NCBI GenBank assembly: GCA_903970185.1
Contig: CAJCIC010000041.1
Coordinates: 1-33,619 of the forward strand
From: Gammaproteobacteria bacterium
GTDB lineage: Bacteria > Pseudomonadota > Gammaproteobacteria > Burkholderiales > Burkholderiaceae_D
Length of the DNA stretch: 33,619 nt
Direction of reading: 5' to 3'
The position numbers and the translations under genes were made by a program. The notes below the pieces were generated by a model, which did not search any database, was not told the DNA's origin, and saw nothing but the letters and a program-made list of their open reading frames with translations. Positions 15,259-22,313 of this stretch are shown one piece after another. Each line of letters opens with the position of its first letter. Within the stretch, counting starts at the first letter, position 1.

Positions 15259-16089
15259 TTAGGCCTTGCGCGCACCGGCGCCAAGAATGACAGAGTGCAG
15301 ATCGGAGCCAAAGGCGCGCACGGTTTCCATGGCCGTCTTGTTGCGACGCACAAGGAAGTTGTAGCCGAGCACGGCCGGCACGGCAACCGCCAGACCGAAG
15401 GCGGTCATGATCAGCGCTTCACCCACAGGACCTGCGACCTTGTCGATCGAGGCATTGCCTGAAAGGCCGATGGCAATCAGTGCGTGGTAGATGCCGATAA
15501 CGGTCCCGAAAAGACCGACGAAAGGCGCGGTCGATCCGACCGTGGCAAGAAAGGCAAGACCGTCTTGCAGACGGCTTGCGACATTGTCCTGGGCGCGCAT
15601 GATCGACATCGTCACCCACTCGTTCAGGTCGATGCCGCCGCGCAGCCCCTCGTGGCGTTCGGTGGCCTGAAGCGCGGAGCCTGCGATAAAGCGGAAGGGG
15701 CTGGATTCTTTCAGCTCTTCAGCGCCGGCCTGCACGCTCGTGGCGTTCCAGAAATTGCGATTGGCTTCCTTGGCCTGGCCGTTTAGCGTGAACTGTTCGA
15801 AGAACTTGGTCACCATGACATACCAGCTGCCCATCGACATGATGGCCAGAATCAAAAGCGTGCCGCGCGCGACCAGATCACCGTTCTTCCAGAGCGCGTC
15901 AAGACCGTAGGGGTTGGCCACGGTTTCCTTTTCCGCAGGCGCGTCAGTCATCGGCGCCGCCGGAGCCGGCGCCGAGGAAGCCGTGGATGTCTGGGCCAGC
16001 ACGGCGCCAGGCGCGATTAGCGCCGCCGGCGATGCCACGGCAAGAAGTAGTGCCGTAGCGATCGCTCGCAGCTTAGGGGTGAAAAGCAT
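15259..16089 (-). CDS. exbB: MotA/TolQ/ExbB proton-channel family protein
   Basis: A 276-residue ExbB-type protein with an N-terminal extension: a cleavable-looking signal (residues 1 to about 32, ending AVLAQ) and an Ala/Pro/Thr-rich periplasmic stretch before the first conserved membrane helix (LVARGTLLILAIMSMGSWYVMV). Two further helices follow, with the family signature LATVGSTAPFVGLFGTVIGIYHAL and AFGLAVAVPAVLGYNFLVRR. It forms the pentameric channel around ExbD. GGAGG precedes the ATG by 4 bases. The long N-terminus is of the kind seen in ExbB of Pseudomonas and Xanthomonas rather than E. coli. Confidence 0.92.
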   Translation of the reverse strand: MLFTPKLRAIATALLLAVASPAALIAPGAVLAQTSTASSAPAPAAPMTDAPAEKETVANPYGLDALWKNGDLVARGTLLILAIMSMGSWYVMVTKFFEQFTLNGQAKEANRNFWNATSVQAGAEELKESSPFRFIAGSALQATERHEGLRGGIDLNEWVTMSIMRAQDNVASRLQDGLAFLATVGSTAPFVGLFGTVIGIYHALIAIGLSGNASIDKVAGPVGEALIMTAFGLAVAVPAVLGYNFLVRRNKTAMETVRAFGSDLHSVILGAGARKA

Positions 16090-16154
16090 AGATCCTCCGA
16101 TTAGAACAGGTAGTGCGGCGCCGCCATGTTGATTGACGCCACGTGTTTAACAAT

Positions 16155-16174
16155 TCCGCCCGTGTACGGGCGGA
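16155..16174 (-). terminator. hairpin between tonB and exbB
   Basis: A perfect 9-bp inverted repeat, TCCGCCCGT and ACGGGCGGA around a 2-base loop, lies 15 bases after the tonB stop and 66 bases before exbB. On the minus strand it is followed by AATTGTTAAAC rather than a clear T-run, so it is more likely an attenuating or RNA-stabilising element than a full stop. Confidence 0.5.
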
Positions 16175-16189
16175 CGATTCTTTTCGCGA

Positions 16190-16825
16190 TTATTCAGTCT
16201 TGAAGTCCATGGGCCATGCGACGATCTGCGTCTCGCCGGTGCCGGCGCACTTCAGCGCGCGAACAGCGGCCAAGGCGGCATCGTTAAAGAGGCGGTTGGT
16301 CGACGACTGGATCGACACGTTGGAAACCTCGCCGCTTCCTGACACCTGGAAGACGACGGTGACCGAACCCTTGTCGATGCCCGCACGGGCCGCCTTGACC
16401 GGATACTCGATCGAGGCACCGACCGCCTTGGCGTTCGAGCAGGCAAACTGCACCCCTTTCGGGCCGGGCTGCGCAGGCGCAGCCGGAGCCGGTTGCGCCT
16501 GTGGGATGAAGGCGGTCGGCGGCGGTGGCGCTGTTGTCGTTGCCACCGTGTTGACAGGCGGAGTCTGGATCTGCACCTCGGGTGGCGGGATGTAGGGCGG
16601 TGGAGGTGCTGCGAGTTTGGGCGGCGGCGGCAGTTTGATTTCAGGCGGCGGCGGTGGCTTGACCTCCTCGACGATCTTGGCCTCAAGCGGCGGCTTGATG
16701 ACGTCGATGACTTTGCTTGCCAGTCCATGGATCAGCGCCCACACCAGGATGATGTGAAAGACGATGACAAAGGTGATGCCGGCTATGTGCTTAGACGGGC
16801 TCCTCTGCTGTGTTGCGAAATCCAT
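16190..16825 (-). CDS. tonB: TonB energy transducer
   Basis: A 211-residue TonB. The single N-terminal membrane helix (GITFVIVFHIILVWALIHGL, about residues 16-35) has the conserved His of TonB helices. A proline-rich periplasmic spacer follows (EEVKPPPPPEIKLPPPPKL and more, about residues 50-120). The C-terminal TonB domain (about residues 128-211) has the pattern YPVKAARAGIDKGSVTVVFQVSGSGEV and two Cys (FACSNA, LKCAGT). It transmits ExbBD energy to TonB-dependent outer-membrane receptors; no such receptor is encoded in the window. A strong GGAGGT precedes the ATG. It is first in its operon, with a possible weak Fur-like site upstream. Confidence 0.92.
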   Translation of the reverse strand: MDFATQQRSPSKHIAGITFVIVFHIILVWALIHGLASKVIDVIKPPLEAKIVEEVKPPPPPEIKLPPPPKLAAPPPPYIPPPEVQIQTPPVNTVATTTAPPPPTAFIPQAQPAPAAPAQPGPKGVQFACSNAKAVGASIEYPVKAARAGIDKGSVTVVFQVSGSGEVSNVSIQSSTNRLFNDAALAAVRALKCAGTGETQIVAWPMDFKTE

Positions 16826-16938
16826 CGACTACCTCCGAAATCTCGCCTGTGACCGGACGGCGGGCCAGCTCCTGCCTTGCCCGAACGTCGAGTTCTGGGC
16901 TCGTGCGCCCGGGGGCGCTATTTGAGCAAATCCGCGAT

Positions 16939-16957
16939 CTTAATGCAATTCATTTCA
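16939..16957 (-). promoter_or_regulatory. possible weak Fur-like box upstream of tonB
   Basis: The 19 bases match about 10 of 19 positions of the Fur consensus, including AATGA and CATTA half-sites on the minus strand. This is near the lower limit for a functional box. It sits about 115 bases before the tonB ATG, in the 327-base gap shared with the divergent MFS gene, which otherwise shows nothing firm. The AT-rich patch 16920-16960 is the most likely promoter area. Confidence 0.22.
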
Positions 16958-17152
16958 TGAGCGAAATGGGCAACGCTCGCCTGACCACCGTGAACGCCCA
17001 TTCCCTTATTGCCGACATCCGCCATGGCCCATGCAGAGTGTCAGACTTCAGCAAGGACTATGCCTTTTATTGCCTGCGAACGGGGCACGAGCGTGTGTCA
17101 TGCTCTGATTTTGATCGATCGTCAATGGATGGCCTCTTTGTATACAGGGCGC

Positions 17153-18358
17153 ATGCCAAGGCCCGGCCAGCTCGCGGCACTGCTTGCGGCGCTTGCCATG
17201 CTCGCGCCATTTTCGATTGACGCCTATCTGCCGGCGTTTCCGGCCATCGCGCAAAGCCTGGGTGCCGAGCCGATTGCCGTGCAGCAAACCATCACCGCCT
17301 ACATGTTCGCCTTTGGCGGCATGATTCTCTGGCATGGGGCAATTTCCGATGCGTTTGGGCGCCGCCTGCCGATCCTGGTTGCGCTTTTCGTGTTCGAGAT
17401 TGCCTCACTTGGGTGCGCGCTTAGCACCTCAATAGGCATGCTCCTCGCCTTTCGGGTGCTGCAGGGGCTCTCGGGCGGTGCAGGCATTGTCATTGGCCGG
17501 GCGATGATCCGGGACATCTACGCCGGGCCGACAGCCGAGCGCCTGATGGCGCTCGTCACGATGATCTTTGCCCTGGGTCCTGCGATCGCTCCGGTGCTTG
17601 GCGGCTATATCGTTACCGTTGCAGGCTGGCGCGGCATCTTCGTCTTCCTTGCGCTCTACACGCTGGTCCTTGCCGCCGCCGCGTTCTGGCTCCTGCCCGA
17701 AACCTTGCCCCAGGTCCTGCGCAAGCCGCTCCATGCACGCGTGCTGGCCGAAAGCTATTGGCGCGTGTTCTCGACGTGGCGCTTTCATTGCTACGCCGGC
17801 ACCGTTGCCTTCAATTTTGGCGGCCTCTTCTTATACGTTGCGGCAGCGCCGGTGTTTCTGATCGAGCACCTGCATCTGTCGCCGCGGCAATTCATCTGGC
17901 TCTTCGCGCCCCTCGTGGCAGGCATGTTCTTGGGCGCGCTCACGGTCAACCGGCTTGCCGGTCGGACTCGCCTTTCGAGCCAGGTGCGCATCGGCTTCGT
18001 GCTCATGGGCGTTGCCGCCGTCTCAAATCTGGCCTACCACCTGAGCTTTTCCCCACGCATCCCGTACTCTGTCGCCGGGCTCTTGCTCTATTCGTTTGGC
18101 ATGGCCCTGGTCGCCCCGGGGGTAACGCTGATGGTGCTTGACCTGTTTCCCGAGATTCGCGGCATCGCGGCGTCTTGCCAGTCGGCGACGCAAACCATTC
18201 TCGGCGCGATCATCGCGGGCCTCATCGCGCCCTTGTTATCGCCCTCGGTCGTCTGGCTCGCGCTTGGCCAGTGCGCGTTCGTTGCGCTCGCCATCCTCGC
18301 CTGGCATGCGGGCGGGCCGCCACCCAGACGACCTGCGATCACCGTCGCTGCCGCTTGA
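17153..18358 (+). CDS. Bcr/CflA-family MFS drug exporter
   Basis: A 401-residue major facilitator with 12 predicted membrane helices, the usual size of Bcr/CflA (DHA1) exporters. Motifs: APFSIDAYLPAFPAIAQSL in helix 1 and the following loop, matching the MLxPxxxDMYLPA pattern; DAFGRRLPILVAL, the motif A loop between helices 2 and 3; and RVLQGLSGGAGIVIGRAMIRD, the drug/H+ antiporter motif region. The frame is open from 17009, but the ATG at 17153 is where the family normally begins; an ATG at 17129 is possible. The acyl-CoA ligase follows 81 bases later on the same strand. Substrate unknown. Confidence 0.85.
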   Translation: MPRPGQLAALLAALAMLAPFSIDAYLPAFPAIAQSLGAEPIAVQQTITAYMFAFGGMILWHGAISDAFGRRLPILVALFVFEIASLGCALSTSIGMLLAFRVLQGLSGGAGIVIGRAMIRDIYAGPTAERLMALVTMIFALGPAIAPVLGGYIVTVAGWRGIFVFLALYTLVLAAAAFWLLPETLPQVLRKPLHARVLAESYWRVFSTWRFHCYAGTVAFNFGGLFLYVAAAPVFLIEHLHLSPRQFIWLFAPLVAGMFLGALTVNRLAGRTRLSSQVRIGFVLMGVAAVSNLAYHLSFSPRIPYSVAGLLLYSFGMALVAPGVTLMVLDLFPEIRGIAASCQSATQTILGAIIAGLIAPLLSPSVVWLALGQCAFVALAILAWHAGGPPPRRPAITVAAA

Positions 18359-18439
18359 TGCGGGTGTTAGAGTAATGTGTCCCCGACCTATGGCAGGGAG
18401 ACAGCCGATGCCGGGCGCAGACCCGTGAACGAGGAGACC

Positions 18440-20137
18440 ATGTCCGAACCGCTGCACTACCGCTTTTGGCCAAAAGGCCTGCCGCGCAACCTGGATGCTC
18501 CGAAGACGAGCCTCTATTACAACCTCGAGGTGGCCGCAACGCGCCATCCCGATCGCAATGCGACGGTGTTCTACGACTCGGTCATGACCTACCGCGAGTT
18601 GCGCGCAAAGGTCGACGCGCTGGCGGGCTGGCTGCAAACCCGATGCGGCATCACGCGTGGTGACCGCGTCATGCTCTACATGCAAAACAGCCCGCAATTC
18701 ATCATCGCCTATTACGCCATTTTGCGTGCCGATGGCTTCGTGGTCCCGGTCAACCCCATGCTCAAGACCGAGGAACTTCGACATTACGTGCAAGACAGCG
18801 CCGCCAAGGTCGTGATCTGTGCCGAAGATATCTACCCGAATATCGCTCCGCTGATGGCCGAGAACGGCGGCCTGCCCTCGCTGAAGTTCGCGATCGTTGC
18901 CGCCTACAGCGAGGCCTTGACCCATCCCACCGATCTCGCCATCCCGGACTTCATCAAGGCCGCCTCGTCAATCAGGACGGCTGGCGCCGTGACCCGCATG
19001 ACCGAGGCGATTGCGGCTGCAATCGCGCCAGGCCCGCATCTGAGCGGCCCGGATGATTTCTGCGTCATGCCCTATACCTCAGGCACGACTGGAAAACCGA
19101 AGGGTTGTGTCCATACGCATCGCTCCGTGATGCATACGGCCGTGGGCACCGTGGCCTGGAGCGGAAACATGATCCGCGCCGTCGCCCTTGGCGTTGTGCC
19201 GCTGTTTCACGTCACCGGCATGCAAGCCTGCATGAACGGCGTGATCTATGCCTGTGCGACCGTCGTTCTTCTGCCCCGCTGGGACCGCGCTGTGGCTGCG
19301 GCGATGATCGAGCGCTACAAGGTGACGGTGTGGACCAATGTTCCGACGATGGTGGTCGACCTCTTGTCCCTGCCCGATCTTTCGCGGTACGACCTATCGA
19401 GCATGCGCCGCGTCTCTGGCGGGGGCGCTGCGATGCCCGAAGCCGTCGCCCAGAAAATGCGCGACATGTGGGGCATTGACTTCATCGAAGGCTATGGCCT
19501 GTCCGAGACCATCGCCCCGTCCCACAGCAATCCGCCTGACCGTCCGAAGAAGCAGTGCCTGGGCATTCCGTTTTTCGACACGGAGTGCTACATCGTCAAT
19601 CCGGAAACGCTCGAGGAAGTGCCGCAAGGCGAAAGCGGCGAGATCATCACGCACGGCCCGGAAGTGTTTCAGGGCTACTGGCAGGATGCCGAAAAGACCC
19701 GTGACGCATTCATCGAGTTTCGCGGCAAGCGCTTTTTCAGAACAGGGGATCTCGCCCGCATCGACGAGGACGGCTACTACTTCATGGTCGATCGCCTCAA
19801 GCGCATGATCAATGCCTCGGGCTACAAGGTCTGGCCAGCCGAAGTCGAGCTGATGCTGTATCGCCACCCTGCCATCCAGGAGGCCTGTGTGATTGGCGCG
19901 AAAGACAACTATCGTGGCGAGACCGTCAAGGCCGTGGTCGTCTTGCGACCCGAATTCAAGGGCAAGGTCGCCGCCGATGACATCATCAACTGGGCACGAG
20001 ATCAGATGGCCGCCTACAAGGTCCCCCGCTTCATCGAGTTTTCGGATGCGCTGCCCAAATCCGGTACGGGCAAGATCATGTGGCGACTCCTGCAGGAACA
20101 GGAAGAGGCGCGATCCAAAAGCGAAAAGGCAGCCTGA
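18440..20137 (+). CDS. AMP-binding acyl-CoA synthetase (medium/long-chain fatty acid type)
   Basis: A 565-residue adenylate-forming enzyme that should activate a carboxylic acid, likely a fatty acid, with ATP and CoA. The P-loop-like motif YTSGTTGKPKG is near residues 212-222, followed by the adenylation motif GYGLSET near 352. The hinge VDRLKRMINASGYKVWPAEVE near 449 and the catalytic Lys in PKSGTGKIMW near 543 are all intact. The ATG at 18440 has GAGGAG 4 bases upstream, deciding it against a longer frame. Family members with this N-terminus (HYRFWPKGLPR) are annotated as long-chain fatty-acid CoA ligases; chain length is not readable. It may be cotranscribed with the MFS gene. Confidence 0.88.
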   Translation: MSEPLHYRFWPKGLPRNLDAPKTSLYYNLEVAATRHPDRNATVFYDSVMTYRELRAKVDALAGWLQTRCGITRGDRVMLYMQNSPQFIIAYYAILRADGFVVPVNPMLKTEELRHYVQDSAAKVVICAEDIYPNIAPLMAENGGLPSLKFAIVAAYSEALTHPTDLAIPDFIKAASSIRTAGAVTRMTEAIAAAIAPGPHLSGPDDFCVMPYTSGTTGKPKGCVHTHRSVMHTAVGTVAWSGNMIRAVALGVVPLFHVTGMQACMNGVIYACATVVLLPRWDRAVAAAMIERYKVTVWTNVPTMVVDLLSLPDLSRYDLSSMRRVSGGGAAMPEAVAQKMRDMWGIDFIEGYGLSETIAPSHSNPPDRPKKQCLGIPFFDTECYIVNPETLEEVPQGESGEIITHGPEVFQGYWQDAEKTRDAFIEFRGKRFFRTGDLARIDEDGYYFMVDRLKRMINASGYKVWPAEVELMLYRHPAIQEACVIGAKDNYRGETVKAVVVLRPEFKGKVAADDIINWARDQMAAYKVPRFIEFSDALPKSGTGKIMWRLLQEQEEARSKSEKAA

Positions 20138-20260
20138 ATTTCGGTGCGAGCGTGCCGCACGGATCGCTCGCCGCGCCACGATGCGATCGATCTGGCAGGC
20201 TGAGAACGGTGCAATGGAGAGCGGAAGTCATCCGAAGTTGGCTCAAGGCAAATACCGACG

Positions 20261-21184
20261 ATGATTGGAAGACTTCTGGTTCAGCTGGCAAAGGCGATTC
20301 CGGCCTTCGTGGCCTACAAGGTGAGCAAGACGTTCGGCCGCAGGACACCGGCGTTGCATCCCTCTCTAGGCGGCCCTGACAGTACTGGAGCTGCCGACCT
20401 GGTGCTGCCCCAGATCGGACTCGATTCCCGCCTTACGCGCATCACGTCCTGGTTGGCAGAAGCGAATCCATTCGAGTCAGCCGAGCTCGAAAGACTTCCG
20501 CTCTTCAAGCTCTGGCTCGGGATTCCCGAAGGCCACAAATGGTCGCAGTATTTTTATGCATACACGGCCGTATTCGAGTCGCAACGCCTAAGGCCGCTCA
20601 GGATTTTGGAGATCGGCGTGTTTTATGGGTCCTCACTTTCGCTTTGGCGCGGCTACTTCGCGCATCCGGATACGGTCATCGTGGGCATTGATATTGAACC
20701 TGTTTGCGCCCAGTCGGAAAATCCGAATGCAAACGTTCATGTTCGCATTGGCAGCCAGGTCGACGCGGTGTTCCTCGATCGTGTCGTCAAGGAGTTCGGC
20801 CCGTTTGACATCATCATCGATGACGGCAGCCATCAGAGCAGCCACATGATCACCAGCTTTAATCATCTGTTCGAGGCCGGCTTGAAGGACGATGGCATCT
20901 ATCTGGTCGAAGATCTCCATTCGAACTTCTGGTCAACTTACCGCGATTCGGAACTGAGCTTCATCGACGTCTGTAAACAGCTGGTTGATCTGATCCATGT
21001 GCACTACATCCAGCCCGGGGTCGAAGGCATCGGCTCGTTCTGGCACGGCCGCGAGGAACAGTTGAAATCGATCGATGTCACCTTTTTGACCACCAGGATC
21101 CGCGAGATTCGGTTTTTCGACTCGATCGTCGCCATCACCAAGAAGGCCCCTGGCTATGTACCGAGCTTGATGCGCAAGCCCTGA
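20261..21184 (+). CDS. class I SAM-dependent methyltransferase (MycE/sugar O-methyltransferase-like)
   Basis: A 307-residue protein with a helical N-terminal part and a C-terminal methyltransferase domain. Motif I is ILEIGVFYGSSLSLW near residue 115, then VIVGIDIEP for the ribose-binding acidic strand. The hallmark FDIIIDDGSHQSSHMITSF near residues 185-203 matches metal-dependent sugar O-methyltransferases such as mycinamicin MycE, in which the DD(G)SH region contributes catalytic and metal-binding residues. EDLHSNFW later on is also typical. It therefore probably methylates a sugar on a glycan or small glycoside. It converges on the three-gene peptide operon with 41 bases between stops. Confidence 0.78.
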   Translation: MIGRLLVQLAKAIPAFVAYKVSKTFGRRTPALHPSLGGPDSTGAADLVLPQIGLDSRLTRITSWLAEANPFESAELERLPLFKLWLGIPEGHKWSQYFYAYTAVFESQRLRPLRILEIGVFYGSSLSLWRGYFAHPDTVIVGIDIEPVCAQSENPNANVHVRIGSQVDAVFLDRVVKEFGPFDIIIDDGSHQSSHMITSFNHLFEAGLKDDGIYLVEDLHSNFWSTYRDSELSFIDVCKQLVDLIHVHYIQPGVEGIGSFWHGREEQLKSIDVTFLTTRIREIRFFDSIVAITKKAPGYVPSLMRKP

Positions 21185-21225
21185 TTCACTTCTGCGCCAG
21201 TCGATCGGGCCGTCGCCGCACTGTT

Positions 21226-21408
21226 TCAACGGACCGCCAGATAGATCGCAAGGCCCGCGCACACCAATGCCGCGAGAGCAAAAAAGATACGCTGTCGGCC
21301 TGCGAGGGCGGCGTTGACACTCACGTGATAGGCGCGATAGCTAAAGACACACGTCGTGAAGAAGAGCACTGAAACCCAGGTCAGTGTCATTTCGGATAGG
21401 TTCATCAT
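21226..21408 (-). CDS. 60-residue two-helix membrane protein, candidate immunity protein
   Basis: The ATG at 21408 has GGGAG 4 bases upstream and gives 60 residues; a second ATG follows directly. Two hydrophobic segments are visible: LTWVSVLFFTTCVFSYRAY and, after a basic loop (AGRQR), IFFALAALVCAGLAIYLAV. The predicted topology is a helical hairpin in the inner membrane. I recognise no named family. It is the third gene of a minus-strand operon after two Gly-Gly-leader peptides, the place where class II bacteriocin operons commonly encode a small membrane immunity protein; that role is inferred from position and topology only. Good translation signals make it a probable real gene despite its size. 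Confidence 0.6.
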   Translation of the reverse strand: MMNLSEMTLTWVSVLFFTTCVFSYRAYHVSVNAALAGRQRIFFALAALVCAGLAIYLAVR

Positions 21409-21429
21409 CGTTCTCCCGTCAGCCAAGTC

Positions 21430-21452
21430 GCGGGAAGCGCGAGGCTTCCCGC
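21430..21452 (-). terminator. hairpin between the second leader peptide gene and the membrane-protein gene
   Basis: A perfect 9-bp inverted repeat, GCGGGAAGC at 21430-21438 and GCTTCCCGC at 21444-21452, has a 5-base loop. It begins 7 bases after the peptide stop codon. No T-run follows on the minus strand, so it probably protects or sets the 3' end of a peptide mRNA, or partly attenuates the membrane-protein gene. Confidence 0.6.
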
Positions 21453-21459
21453 AGCTGCG

Positions 21460-21639
21460 CTACATGCCTTCTATATACATGCCTTCGAGCAGCGCTGCGC
21501 CTGCTACGGCGACGCCCGCTGCAACCACAAAGGGCCCAAGCGCGAGGGCACCGGCGAGGGCCAACATTCCCGCGGCGGCTTCTTCCGTGCGGACACCGCC
21601 ATAAACTGCGCGGGTTTCAGCGATGGATAGTTCATGCAT
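21460..21639 (-). CDS. double-glycine leader peptide, bacteriocin-like precursor B
   Basis: The ATG at 21639 gives 59 residues and has GGGAGAAG upstream; a longer frame from 21660 is less likely. The leader MHELSIAETRAVYGG is 15 residues and matches the consensus for C39-peptidase-processed leaders: Leu at -12, Glu at -8, Val at -4, Gly-Gly at -2/-1. The predicted mature peptide is 44 residues, begins VRTEEAAAG and is then almost wholly hydrophobic and Gly/Ala-rich (LALAGALALGPFVVAAG...), with repeated small-residue spacing suited to helix packing in membranes. No Cys is present, so lantibiotic or disulfide types are excluded. Neighbouring precursor A shares E-T-R, V-x-G-G and the following Val-Arg. 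Family assignment rests on leader and context. Confidence 0.78.
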   Translation of the reverse strand: MHELSIAETRAVYGGVRTEEAAAGMLALAGALALGPFVVAAGVAVAGAALLEGMYIEGM

Positions 21640-21652
21640 GATCTTCTCCCGG

Positions 21653-21841
21653 TTAGTCAAGGAACGAATCGACGATCAGAAACGCAGCAGCGCCAAGGCC
21701 AAGGGTCATGGTCAGCGGAATTGCTTCAGGGCCGAGAAGCAGCGTCGCGCCGGCGCCGATCGCAAGTGAGTTGCCCATCTCCTGCAGGACTCGCACGCCA
21801 CCTGCGACCTGGCGCGTTTCTTGTACTAACAACACTTCCAT
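21653..21841 (-). CDS. double-glycine leader peptide, bacteriocin-like precursor A
   Basis: A 62-residue peptide whose leader MEVLLVQETRQVAGG has Leu at -12, Glu at -8, Thr at -7, Val at -4 and Gly-Gly at -2/-1, aligned residue for residue with precursor B. The predicted mature peptide is 47 residues, starts VRVLQEMG and is hydrophobic and Gly-rich (SLAIGAGATLLLGPEAIP...), ending in acidic VDSFLD. AAAGGAAAG precedes the ATG. The stop is 13 bases before precursor B's start, so the two are cotranslated from one transcript, as in two-peptide class IIb bacteriocins and microcin pairs. It has no Cys. Other roles of Gly-Gly peptides, such as signalling, are possible. No processing transporter is in the window. 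Confidence 0.78.
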   Translation of the reverse strand: MEVLLVQETRQVAGGVRVLQEMGNSLAIGAGATLLLGPEAIPLTMTLGLGAAAFLIVDSFLD

Positions 21842-21857
21842 GTCTTTCCTTTCTGTC

Positions 21858-21871
21858 GACCTTCAAAGGTC
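21858..21871 (-). promoter_or_regulatory. 14-bp palindrome just upstream of precursor A
   Basis: GACCTT-CA-AAGGTC is a perfect inverted repeat ending 16 bases before the precursor A ATG, directly ahead of its ribosome-binding site. It could be an operator or a small RNA hairpin controlling translation. The regulator is unknown. Confidence 0.4.
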
Positions 21872-21896
21872 AAAGATGCGATCTCAGTTCTTTTTT

Positions 21897-21921
21897 ATTA
21901 ACCGTCTCGCGAATAACCGTC
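21897..21921 (-). promoter_or_regulatory. 15-bp-phased direct repeats in the peptide operon leader
   Basis: ATTAACCGTC (21897-21906) and AATAACCGTC (21912-21921) match in 9 of 10 positions and are offset by 15 bases, 55-80 bases upstream of precursor A. Direct repeats bound by LytTR-type regulators are a known feature of bacteriocin promoters, though their spacing is usually near 21 bases, so the match is only suggestive. The remainder of 21842-22313 holds no supported gene. Confidence 0.35.
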
Positions 21922-21953
21922 ACGATCGAAAGAACCTCTCCCGATGCAACGTC

Positions 21954-21995
21954 CTGACCGAACATCATGCGAATAGCATGATGGCATCCGGTCAG
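21954..21995. promoter_or_regulatory. 42-base two-tier hairpin upstream of the peptide operon
   Basis: CATCATGC (21963-21970) and GCATGATG (21976-21983) form a perfect 8-bp stem around GAATA, nested inside CTGACCG (21954-21960) and CGGTCAG (21989-21995). There is no T-run on either strand. It may be an operator for a dimeric regulator or an RNA structure; it lies 113 bases and more before precursor A. Confidence 0.45.
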
Positions 21996-22313
21996 AGAAA
22001 ACATAGCAAGCGGGTATGCGCCAAACCATGGTCAGTTCGTGTCATTTGGATGCGGCTTGCACGGATCTGCGTCGTGCTTTCTCGATTGTGATCTGGCGCA
22101 GCGTTAACGGACATACGCTTTAATGAAGGTTCGCGCAAACAACTGCCGCATGCGCGGCTGATGCAACGCCGACGTCGCTGTGGCGCGCGAGGACGTCCTC
22201 GTGTACCTTCCTCTTCTTGGCGATCGCTTGTTGCGCCATGGGGTCATCGAATGGGTTCTTCCCTTGTCGTCACGCAGGCGCAGTGCGCCGGCAGTTGAGA
22301 TTTCTTCGTCCAG

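Noticed and set aside
21708-22091. Plus-strand frame of 127 codons over the peptide operon
   Set aside because: It is antisense to precursor A, lacks a ribosome-binding site and runs through the hairpin region.
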